The translations under genes were made by a program, and so were the position numbers. The notes beneath the pieces are model-generated. The model was not told where the DNA came from. It made no database searches and was given only the letters and a program-made list of their open reading frames with translations. Shown in pieces: positions 1 to 6,007 of a stretch of DNA of 6,007 bases (position 1 is the first letter of the stretch; each line of letters starts with the position of its first letter). This DNA is from Anaerolineae bacterium (GTDB lineage Bacteria; Chloroflexota; Anaerolineae; B4-G1): positions 1 through 6,007 of the forward strand of contig JALWUZ010000323.1 in NCBI GenBank assembly GCA_027079895.1, written 5' to 3'.

Positions 1-507
1 TTGATTGACGCGCTGGGTTTCGGGTACATGCAGGATCGAATCTGGGGCTTCATCAACCGCAGCAGCAACCCAGAGTACCAACTGCGTCAGGCCTTCATCG
101 CTATCGGCTCCGGCGGGGCGTGGGGCAAGGGACTGGGACAGGGGACACAGAGCCAGTTGCGTTACCTGCCCGTGCGCCACACCGATTTCATCTTCGCCGT
201 CATCGCCGAGGAGTTGGGCTTTGCCGGTGTGATGCTCCTGTTTCTCCTGTACCTGATTCTGTTCTACCGCCTGCTGCGCATCATCATCCTCGCACCGGAC
301 ACTTACGGGCGGATGCTGGCGACGGGGACGCTGGCGATGATTCTGTTCCAGATCATCGTCAACGTCGGCATGAACCTGGGCCTGACGCCGGTCGCCGGAT
401 TGCCGCTGCCGTTCATCAGTTACGGCCCGGCCGCCCTGCTGACGGCGATGATCGGGATTGGACTGGCCGAGAACGTGGTTATGCGCCATCGTAAGTTGGA
501 GTTCTGA
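1..507 (+). CDS. rodA: RodA/FtsW/SpoVE-family peptidoglycan glycosyltransferase, C-terminal part (5' truncated)
   Basis: Integral membrane SEDS protein that polymerises lipid II into glycan strands with a partner class B PBP. Only the last 168 residues are present; the family is about 370-430 residues, so the TTG at position 1 is most likely an internal Leu codon. Visible are IAIGSGG (about 34-40), GKGLGQGTQSQLRYLP (about 42-57) and HTDFIFAV (60-67). By alignment with E. coli RodA from memory, D62 matches the essential D262. Hydrophobic segments follow at about 72-92, 105-120 and 133-160, with the conserved N-x-GMNLGL and PLPFISYG region between and within them. GMNLGLTPVAGLPLPF is more RodA-like than FtsW-like. 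Two deviations: LPVRHTDF where E. coli has LPERHTDF, and SYGPAA (140-145) where most members have SYGGS. The frame is intact to the TGA stop, and the kinase start follows one base later. The family call is firm; the rodA symbol is less so. Confidence 0.88.
   Translation: MIDALGFGYMQDRIWGFINRSSNPEYQLRQAFIAIGSGGAWGKGLGQGTQSQLRYLPVRHTDFIFAVIAEELGFAGVMLLFLLYLILFYRLLRIIILAPDTYGRMLATGTLAMILFQIIVNVGMNLGLTPVAGLPLPFISYGPAALLTAMIGIGLAENVVMRHRKLEF
498..501 (+). promoter_or_regulatory. Ribosome-binding site for the histidine kinase (inside the end of rodA)
   Basis: GGAG lies 7 nt before the GTG at 509 and inside the last codons of the rodA-like gene. It supports GTG 509 over the upstream in-frame TTG at 458 and implies translational coupling to the gene before it. 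Confidence 0.6.
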
Positions 508-508
508 G

Positions 509-2590
509 GTGAGTGCGGGAACGTTGTCCACAAAAAGGGTGTTGGAGACCCGTTTGGAGGAAATTGCCACCGCCTGGTGCGAGCGTGTCTCCGGGTGCGA
601 GACCGGGGAAGTCATCCGGCAGTATTTCATCGGGTGGACGAGACAAATCATCGCCTTGTTGACGGCGGAGGAGTTAGATCGGGAGCAAGCGCAGGCGTTG
701 GGGGCCGCCTTGATGCGCTGCCCGGCCTTCTGCACCGACATCCTGGGAGCCACCCTGGAGGCCCTCCCGCCGCTGCTCACCGCCGGATTGCCGCCTGAAC
801 AGACAGTGGCCCTACTGCCGCGTCTGAGCGCGATTCTGGGCGAGATGGGGAACGGCTTCGTCAGGACGAGCGCGGAAGACGACTCAGAAACCTGCCTTTC
901 CACAGTGCGGAAGCGCACGGCGGAGTTGATGCGGGCTATTGACTATCTGGAACAGGAGACGACCGACCGCGCCCGAGCGGTGGAGGCACTTCGGGAGAGC
1001 GAGGAGAAATACCGCCTGCTCACCGAGGCGGCGCGGGACATCATCTTGGCTCTGGACCTGGACGGGCGCATCATCCACGTCAACCGCGCCGGGCTGGAAA
1101 TCAGCGGCTACAGCGAGCAAGATGTCCACCACGCCAACATCGAGGACTTCCTCCCCCCGGAGTACCTGGCGGAGATACGGCAATGGTGCGCCCGCTGGCA
1201 CGCCGGAGATGACTTTGACTCTGTTCACCTGTACCGCACCGAGTTCATCAACAAAGAGGGGCAGCGCGTGCCGGTCGAAGTGAGTTCCACCCCGTTGGTG
1301 AAGCAGGGCCGCATTATCGGCATCCTGATCGTGGCCCGCGACATCTCCGAGCGGATTCGGGCGGAGGAGGCTCTGCAACGACGCAATCGGGAGTTGGCCG
1401 CCCTCGAACGGGCCAGCCACGCGCTCACCTCTATGCTGGACATCGGCAAAGTGCTGGCCACTGTCCTGGAAGAAGTGCGCCACCTGATGAACGCGACCGC
1501 TTCCTCCATCTGGCTGATGGACGACGAGGGGCAGCATGTGGTCTGTCGGCACGCGACCGGCCCCCGAAAGGAACTGGTGCTCGGCTGGACGCTCCCCGTA
1601 GGACAGGGTATCGTCGGTTGGGTGGCGCAGTCGGGACGCTATCTCATCGTCCCGGACACGCGGCAGGATCAACGGCACTTCAAGCAGGTGGACAGGGAAA
1701 TCGGTATCGAGATGCGCTCCATCCTCAGCGTCCCTCTGCGGGCTCGTCAGCGGGTGATTGGCGTGCTTCAGGTGCTGCACACGGAGGTGAACCGCTTCGG
1801 CGAGAGCGAACAGGGGCTGCTGGAATCGCTGGCGGCTTCGGCGGCCATCGCCATCGAGAACGCCCGGCTGATTGACGCGCTGCGTCGCCGCACCGCCGAG
1901 TTGGAATCCCGCAACGAGGAATTGGACGCCTTCGCCAGCACCGTCGCCCACGACCTGCAAAACCCGCTCAGCCTGATCGTCGGCTACGCCGAGTCGTTGG
2001 AGGAGCAGTACCGGACGCTGTCCAACGAGGAGGTGCTCCGCTACCTGCGCCGCATCGCACGCAGTGGCCGCAAGGTGAGCAACATCGTGGACGAGATACT
2101 GATTCTGGCCGGTGTGCGGCAGGCGAAAGCCGATGTCTCCCCGCTGGATATGGCGGCCATCATCGCCGAGGTGCAGCAGCGGTTGGGCGATATGCTCGAT
2201 GAGTACCAGGCGGAACTCATCCTGCCGGCGGAGTGGCCGACGGTGCTGGGGTACGGCCCCTGGATCGAGGAGGTGTGGGTCAACTACGTGAGCAATGCTC
2301 TGAAACACGGCGGACGTCCGCCGCGCGTGGAACTGGGAGCCACCGTCCAGGAGAACGGTATGGCCCGTTTCTGGGTGCGTGACAACGGGCCGGGTATCCC
2401 GCCGGAGGACCGCGCCGCTTTGTTCAAACCGTTCACGCGCTTTGGACAGGTGGATACCAAAGGGCACGGCCTGGGGCTCTCCATCGTCCTGCGCATCGTG
2501 GAGAAACTCGGCGGTCGGGTGGGGGCGGATGGCGCGCCCGGCGGCGGGAGTGAGTTCTACTTCACCCTGCCGCTGGCCCAGTTTTCGTAA
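509..2590 (+). CDS. Soluble PAS-GAF sensor histidine kinase
   Basis: Predicted cytoplasmic two-component kinase of 693 residues with no signal peptide or membrane segment. Order: an all-helical N-terminal region (about 8-125) that I cannot name; a charged coiled-coil linker (about 132-163); a PAS domain with PAC end (about 164-283, starting SEEKYRLL and ending VARDISERI); a linker helix; a GAF domain (about 300-452, with GQGIVGWVAQSGRYLIVPD); a signalling helix (about 452-476); a HisKA domain with phospho-acceptor H481 in VAHDLQNPL; and a HATPase_c domain with N-box N596, DNGPGIP (625-631), LFKPF (638-642) and GHGLGLS (652-658). N485, four residues after the histidine, fits the H-[DE]-x-x-[NT] motif linked to phosphatase activity. 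All catalytic boxes look intact. There is no receiver domain and no response regulator nearby, so it is an orphan within this window. The PAS and GAF ligands cannot be read from sequence. The GTG start is chosen from the upstream GGAG and the 1-nt gap to the preceding stop. Confidence 0.93.
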   Translation: MSAGTLSTKRVLETRLEEIATAWCERVSGCETGEVIRQYFIGWTRQIIALLTAEELDREQAQALGAALMRCPAFCTDILGATLEALPPLLTAGLPPEQTVALLPRLSAILGEMGNGFVRTSAEDDSETCLSTVRKRTAELMRAIDYLEQETTDRARAVEALRESEEKYRLLTEAARDIILALDLDGRIIHVNRAGLEISGYSEQDVHHANIEDFLPPEYLAEIRQWCARWHAGDDFDSVHLYRTEFINKEGQRVPVEVSSTPLVKQGRIIGILIVARDISERIRAEEALQRRNRELAALERASHALTSMLDIGKVLATVLEEVRHLMNATASSIWLMDDEGQHVVCRHATGPRKELVLGWTLPVGQGIVGWVAQSGRYLIVPDTRQDQRHFKQVDREIGIEMRSILSVPLRARQRVIGVLQVLHTEVNRFGESEQGLLESLAASAAIAIENARLIDALRRRTAELESRNEELDAFASTVAHDLQNPLSLIVGYAESLEEQYRTLSNEEVLRYLRRIARSGRKVSNIVDEILILAGVRQAKADVSPLDMAAIIAEVQQRLGDMLDEYQAELILPAEWPTVLGYGPWIEEVWVNYVSNALKHGGRPPRVELGATVQENGMARFWVRDNGPGIPPEDRAALFKPFTRFGQVDTKGHGLGLSIVLRIVEKLGGRVGADGAPGGGSEFYFTLPLAQFS

Positions 2591-2607
2591 CCCCCGCAAT
2601 TTGCACG

Positions 2608-2615
2608 TGAGGAGG
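2608..2615 (+). promoter_or_regulatory. Ribosome-binding site for glnS
   Basis: TGAGGAGG, a strong Shine-Dalgarno match 8 nt before the ATG at 2624. It sits in the 33-nt gap after the kinase stop, which holds nothing else recognisable and no hairpin. Confidence 0.8.
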
Positions 2616-2623
2616 CAGCAATC

Positions 2624-4321
2624 ATGGAAAATCCAGTCGAAGAGACAAAGACGATCAACTTCATCCGTAAAATCATCGAGGATGACCTGCGCACCGGCAA
2701 GTTCGGCGGACGGGTTCACACTCGCTTCCCGCCGGAGCCGAACGGCTATCTGCACATCGGACACGCCAAGTCCATCTGCCTCAACTTTGGACTGGCCGAG
2801 GAGTACGGCGGGCTGTGCAACCTCCGCTTCGACGACACCAATCCCACCAAAGAGGAGGTCGAGTACGTGGAGTCCATCAAGGAGGACATCCACTGGCTGG
2901 GGTTCGATTGGGAAGACCGCGAGTTCTACGCCTCCGACTACTTCGAGCAGTTGTACGAGTATGCTGTCCAGTTGATCAGGGCCGGCAAAGCCTACGTCTG
3001 CGACCTGAGCGCGGACGAGGTGCGGGAGTATCGCGGGACGCTGACGGAACCGGGCCGCGAAAGCCCCTATCGCAACCGCTCCGTCGATGAGAATCTGGAT
3101 CTGTTCGAGCGCATGCGGGCCGGCGAGTTCCCCGACGGCTCCCGCACGCTGCGGGCCAAAATTGACATGGCTTCCCCCAACCTGAACCTGCGCGACCCGG
3201 TGATGTACCGCATCCTCCACGCCACTCACCACCGGACGGGCGATAAGTGGTGCATCTACCCGACCTACGACTGGGCGCACGGCCAGAGCGACTCCATCGA
3301 GGGCATCACCCATTCCATCTGCACGTTGGAGTTCGAGGATCACCGTCCGCTGTACGACTGGTTCCTGGACGCGCTGGGGATTTACCATCCGCAGCAGATC
3401 GAGTTCGCCCGTCTCAACCTGACCTACACAGTGATGAGCAAGCGGAAACTGCTCCGTTTGGTGGAAGAGGGGCACGTTCGCGGCTGGGACGACCCCCGCA
3501 TGCCCACTATCTCCGGCCTGCGACGACGGGGCTACACGCCGGAGGCCATCCGCGATTTCGCCGAGCGCATCGGCGTCGCCAAGCGGGATAGCGTTGTGGA
3601 CATCGCCTTCCTGGAGCACTGCATCCGCCAGGACTTGGACCGTCGCGCCCCCCGTGCGATGGCGGTGCTGCGCCCGTTGAAGGTGGTCATTGACAACTAC
3701 CCCGACGAGCAGGTGGAGTGGTTCGACGCGGACAATCACCCCAAAGACCCCTCGATGGGGACGCGCAAAGTGCCGTTCTCCAAAGTCCTCTACATCGAGC
3801 GGGAGGATTTCCGGGAGGACCCACCGCGCAAATACTTCCGTCTCGCGCCGGGGCGGGAAGTGCGGCTGAAGCACGCTTATTTCATCACCTGCGACCGGGT
3901 GGTCAAGGACGAGGAGACCGGGGAGATCATCGAGTTGCACTGCACTTACGACCCGGCGACGCGCGGCGGAGCGGCTCCCGATGGGCGCAAGGTCAAGGGG
4001 ACGCTCCATTGGGTCTCGGCGGCCCACGCCGTGGATGCGGAGGTGCGGTTGTACGACCACCTCTTCACGAAAGAGAACCCCGACGAGGGCGGCGACTTCC
4101 TCGCCAACCTGAACCCCAACTCGCTGGAGGTGCTGTCGGGGTGCAAACTGGAGCCCAGTCTGGCGGAGGCCGCGCCGGGGGCGCGTTATCAGTTTATGCG
4201 GCAGGGATACTTCTGCGTGGACCCGGACTCCACCGCCGGGCACCTGGTGTTCAACCGGACAGTCTCACTGCGGGACACCTGGGCGAAGATCGAGAAGAAA
4301 CTGAAGGAGCGAACGAGATGA
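2624..4321 (+). CDS. glnS: Glutaminyl-tRNA synthetase (GlnRS)
   Basis: Cytoplasmic class I aminoacyl-tRNA synthetase (EC 6.1.1.18) that joins glutamine to tRNA-Gln using ATP. At 565 residues it is close to E. coli GlnRS (554). The N-terminal catalytic domain opens with PPEPNGYLHIGH; the HIGH motif is H44-H47. RFDDTNP begins at R68, and the KMSKS counterpart is VMSKRK starting at V270. D70 and Y215 line up, with a constant offset of four, with E. coli D66 and Y211, which contact the glutamine. LRAKIDMASP, ITHS-CTLEF and GWDDPRMPTISGLRRRGYTPE are hallmark GlnRS stretches. The C-terminal half matches the two beta-barrel anticodon-binding domains (GTRKVPFSK, KGTLHWVSA, LFNRTVSLRDTW-like end). There is no extra YqeY/GatB-like appendix. 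The ATG start has a strong ribosome-binding site and gives a typical N-terminus. It overlaps gltX by 4 nt, so the two synthetases are probably made together. Confidence 0.98.
   Translation: MENPVEETKTINFIRKIIEDDLRTGKFGGRVHTRFPPEPNGYLHIGHAKSICLNFGLAEEYGGLCNLRFDDTNPTKEEVEYVESIKEDIHWLGFDWEDREFYASDYFEQLYEYAVQLIRAGKAYVCDLSADEVREYRGTLTEPGRESPYRNRSVDENLDLFERMRAGEFPDGSRTLRAKIDMASPNLNLRDPVMYRILHATHHRTGDKWCIYPTYDWAHGQSDSIEGITHSICTLEFEDHRPLYDWFLDALGIYHPQQIEFARLNLTYTVMSKRKLLRLVEEGHVRGWDDPRMPTISGLRRRGYTPEAIRDFAERIGVAKRDSVVDIAFLEHCIRQDLDRRAPRAMAVLRPLKVVIDNYPDEQVEWFDADNHPKDPSMGTRKVPFSKVLYIEREDFREDPPRKYFRLAPGREVRLKHAYFITCDRVVKDEETGEIIELHCTYDPATRGGAAPDGRKVKGTLHWVSAAHAVDAEVRLYDHLFTKENPDEGGDFLANLNPNSLEVLSGCKLEPSLAEAAPGARYQFMRQGYFCVDPDSTAGHLVFNRTVSLRDTWAKIEKKLKERTR
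4304..4309 (+). promoter_or_regulatory. Ribosome-binding site for gltX (inside the end of glnS)
   Basis: AAGGAG lies 8 nt before the ATG at 4318. It fixes the gltX start among a long upstream open frame and lies within the glnS coding sequence, next to the ATGA stop/start overlap typical of translational coupling. Confidence 0.85.
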
Positions 4322-5835
4322 CGGTACGGGTACGGATGGCTCCCAGTCCGACGGGGGAGATGCACATCGGCAACGTGCGGACGGCGGTCTTCAACTGGCT
4401 CTTCGCCCGCAAGATGGGCGGCCAGTTCATCCTGCGGATTGAGGACACCGACCGGACGCGGTATCGCCCGGAGACTATCCGGGTGATTATGGACGGCCTG
4501 CGCTGGCTGGGGCTGGACTGGGACGAGGGCCCCGGGGCGGAGGAGTTGGAGCGCGTCGGGATGGCGAACGCGGCGGAGTACGCCGTCGGCGGGCCGTATG
4601 GGCCGTACATCCAGTCAGGCCGCCTGGAAATGTACCGTCAGGTGGCCGAGGAACTGATCGAGCGCGGCTGGGCTTATCGGTGCAACTGCTCCCCGGAACG
4701 GTTGGCGGCGGTGCGGGCTCGTCAGCGGGCCAACAAGGAGATGATTATGTACGACCGCCACTGCCGCAATCTCCCGCCGGACGCCATCTCCCCCGACGAG
4801 CCGCACGTCATTCGGCTCAAAGTCCCTCTTTCCGGGCGTACCGTTGTTCACGATGTCATCAAGGGGGACGTGGTTTTCGACAACAGCGGCCTCGACGACC
4901 AGGTGCTCCTCAAGTCAGACGGCTTCCCGACCTACCACCTGGCGGTGGTGGTGGACGACCACTTCATGAAAATCACCCACGTCATCCGGGGCGACGACTG
5001 GATTCCCAGCACACCCAAGCGCATTATGATTTACCAGGCGATGGGCTGGGAAGTGCCGGTCTACTGCCATGTTCCGCTGGTCAACGGCCCCGACGGGCGG
5101 AAACTGTCCAAGCGGCACGGCGCGACTTCCATCACCGAGTTCCGCGAGCAGGGCTATCTGCCGGAGGCTCTGTTCAACTTTCTGGCCCTCCTGGGCTGGG
5201 CTCCCGGCGGCGGGGAGCAGGAGATTTTCGACCGGGAGGAACTGATCGAGGAATTCGACCTTTTCCGCGTCAACAAGGCCTCGGCCTCATTCTCCTACAA
5301 AAAACTGGACTGGATGAACGGCGTCTACATCCGGCGGCTCTCCACCGACGACCTCTTCGAGCAACTCCTTCCCTTCTGGCAGCGGGCCGGGCTGGTGGCC
5401 GACCCCTGCCCGCCGGAGGAGCGGGAACGGCTTCTGGCCGTCGTCCCGCTGATTCGAGAGCGGCTGCGCAAACTGTCGGAGGTGGTGCAGTGGACCGAGT
5501 TCCTGTTCCGCGAGGTCTCACCGCCCCCGGCGGAGAAGTTGGTCGGCAAGAAAATGACCCCGGAGGCGAGCCTGGCCGCCTTGCGGCGGGCGCGGGAGGT
5601 GTTGGCGGAAGTGACCCCCTTCACGGCGGAGGCAATCGAGCCGCCGCTGCGGGCGTTGGTGGAGGAACTGGGGCTCAAACCGGGGCAACTGTTCGGCATC
5701 ATCCGCTGGGCGACGACGGGGCAGAAAGTCGCACCGCCACTCTTCGGCACCCTGGCGATCATCGGGCGGGAGAAGACCCTGGCCCGGCTGGCGGCAGCGG
5801 AAAGAGTGTTGGAAGAGGAGTCCGATGGAGAGTGA
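4318..5835 (+). CDS. gltX: Glutamyl-tRNA synthetase (GluRS), probably discriminating
   Basis: Cytoplasmic class I synthetase (EC 6.1.1.17) that charges tRNA-Glu, also feeding tetrapyrrole synthesis where glutamyl-tRNA is used. It has 505 residues, slightly longer than usual (about 470-490). It begins VRMAPSPTGEMHIGNVRTA, with the HIGH counterpart HIGN at 16-19; FILRIEDTDR and GGPYGPYIQS follow, and the KMSKS counterpart KLSKRHG starts at K262. C122-x-C124-x24-C149-x-N151 matches the zinc-site spacing of E. coli GluRS, but the last ligand (His there) is Asn. About 17 extra residues (74-90) separate WDEGPG from GGPYGPY. In the helical anticodon-binding region, R382 in LIRERLRKLSE appears to match T. 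thermophilus R358, the arginine that excludes tRNA-Gln; this alignment is from memory. The discriminating type fits the glnS gene just upstream. The ATG at 4318 is chosen from AAGGAG and from the family N-terminus; the longer open frame upstream lies in glnS and encodes nothing GluRS-like. Confidence 0.98.
   Translation: MTVRVRMAPSPTGEMHIGNVRTAVFNWLFARKMGGQFILRIEDTDRTRYRPETIRVIMDGLRWLGLDWDEGPGAEELERVGMANAAEYAVGGPYGPYIQSGRLEMYRQVAEELIERGWAYRCNCSPERLAAVRARQRANKEMIMYDRHCRNLPPDAISPDEPHVIRLKVPLSGRTVVHDVIKGDVVFDNSGLDDQVLLKSDGFPTYHLAVVVDDHFMKITHVIRGDDWIPSTPKRIMIYQAMGWEVPVYCHVPLVNGPDGRKLSKRHGATSITEFREQGYLPEALFNFLALLGWAPGGGEQEIFDREELIEEFDLFRVNKASASFSYKKLDWMNGVYIRRLSTDDLFEQLLPFWQRAGLVADPCPPEERERLLAVVPLIRERLRKLSEVVQWTEFLFREVSPPPAEKLVGKKMTPEASLAALRRAREVLAEVTPFTAEAIEPPLRALVEELGLKPGQLFGIIRWATTGQKVAPPLFGTLAIIGREKTLARLAAAERVLEEESDGE
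5816..5820 (+). promoter_or_regulatory. Ribosome-binding site for the last gene (inside gltX)
   Basis: AGGAG within GGAAGAGGAG lies 4 nt before the ATG at 5825, slightly close but usable; the upstream part of the purine run offers longer spacing. It supports an ATG start that overlaps the gltX end by 11 nt. Confidence 0.55.
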
Positions 5836-6007
5836 AATCCACACCGACTACGACGGAGCGTGGAAAGAGGCGTTGGAGCGGTACTTCGAGGAGTTCGTCG
5901 CGTTCGCCTCGCCCGTCGCCTACGCTGAGATAGACTGGGAACAGGGGTACAAGTTTCTGGACAAGGAGTTGCAGCAGATCTCCCCGGAGTCGGAGACCGG
6001 CCAGCGG
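5825..6007 (+). CDS. Rpn/PD-(D/E)XK-like 'cytosolic protein', N-terminal fragment (3' truncated)
   Basis: Only the first 61 codons lie in the window, with no stop. The start MESEIHTDYDGAWKEALERY, then AEIDWEQGYKFLDKELQQI, resembles the N-terminus of a widespread family often annotated as Rpn family recombination-promoting nuclease/putative transposase, DUF4351 protein or 'cytosolic protein', common in Cyanobacteria and Chloroflexota. In that family DYD-PWKE-LE-YF, EIDW and YEFLDKELQQI are recurrent N-terminal motifs, and the PD-(D/E)XK-type catalytic residues lie further downstream, outside this window. I therefore cannot say whether the nuclease core is intact. The gene overlaps gltX by 11 nt in another frame and has its own ribosome-binding site, so it is probably co-translated with gltX. 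No inverted repeats mark it as a mobile element here. The call rests on pattern memory of the family. Confidence 0.7.
   Translation, partial: MESEIHTDYDGAWKEALERYFEEFVAFASPVAYAEIDWEQGYKFLDKELQQISPESETGQR

Noticed and set aside
1..3. TTG at position 1 as a real start of the rodA-like gene
   Set aside because: The encoded part is only the C-terminal half of the family and the sequence just after it already matches mid-protein RodA, so the gene continues to the left of the window.
458..508. Longer kinase start at TTG 458
   Set aside because: It would add 17 residues overlapping the rodA-like gene with no family support. GTG 509 has GGAG at proper spacing and directly follows the preceding stop.
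2..1882. 14-bp word TGATTGACGCGCTG near the left edge and again in the kinase (from about 1869)
   Set aside because: Short, single recurrence, within coding sequence of biased composition and with no flanking similarity; not evidence for a repeat element.
2591..2623. Terminator, promoter or T-box leader in the kinase-glnS gap
   Set aside because: The gap is 33 nt, has no hairpin followed by a T run, and is too short for a T-box. It holds little beyond the ribosome-binding site.
884..4243. A 1119-codon open frame on the minus strand across the kinase and glnS
   Set aside because: It is codon-aligned with both plus-strand genes, which share a frame. Antisense stops would need TTA, CTA or TCA sense codons, which this GC-rich codon use avoids. 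Its product shows no recognisable domain, while both sense genes are unmistakable.
3718..4317. Open frame upstream of the gltX ATG as an N-terminal extension of GluRS
   Set aside because: It lies wholly within glnS in another frame, gives low-complexity Gly/Arg-rich sequence, and the GluRS N-terminus (VRMAPSPTGEMHIG) begins right at ATG 4318 behind AAGGAG.
4680..5933. Plus-strand 417-codon open frame overlapping gltX and the last gene
   Set aside because: It is an out-of-frame shadow rich in Gly, Arg, Pro and Ala without motifs; the frames of gltX and the Rpn-like gene are clearly the real ones.

Overview
The window is a compact, GC-rich, all-plus-strand bacterial gene cluster with almost no non-coding DNA. 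From start to end it holds: the C-terminal half of a RodA/FtsW-family peptidoglycan glycosyltransferase (1-507, cut by the left edge); a soluble PAS-GAF sensor histidine kinase (509-2590); glutaminyl-tRNA synthetase glnS (2624-4321); glutamyl-tRNA synthetase gltX (4318-5835); and the first 61 codons of a protein resembling the Rpn/PD-(D/E)XK 'cytosolic protein/putative transposase' family (5825-6007, cut by the right edge).

The genes are packed as in one transcription unit. The junctions are a 1-nt gap (rodA/kinase), a 33-nt gap (kinase/glnS), a 4-nt ATGA overlap (glnS/gltX) and an 11-nt overlap (gltX/last gene). Each start has a purine-rich ribosome-binding site. I see no terminator-like hairpin and no convincing internal promoter. 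The longest stretch without a gene is 33 nt, and no RNA gene, CRISPR array, insertion sequence or attachment site is visible.

The source is probably a high-GC bacterium with a peptidoglycan wall. The style of the kinase, the presence of a true GlnRS and the last gene's family suggest Chloroflexota (Anaerolineae-like), but this is an impression from family resemblance, not a proven assignment. A dedicated GlnRS means the organism can charge tRNA-Gln directly. The adjacent GluRS keeps an arginine (R382) that appears to match the residue that makes bacterial GluRS discriminate against tRNA-Gln, so the pair is coherent: each enzyme charges its own tRNA. The kinase has no response regulator in the window, and its link to wall synthesis or tRNA charging is known only from position.

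No clearly new multi-gene system is visible. The points most worth a second look are the coupled glnS-gltX pair, a 17-residue insertion in the GluRS catalytic domain, the SYGP variant of the RodA SYGG motif, the unassigned N-terminal domain of the kinase, and the Rpn-like gene fused by overlap to the end of a housekeeping operon.
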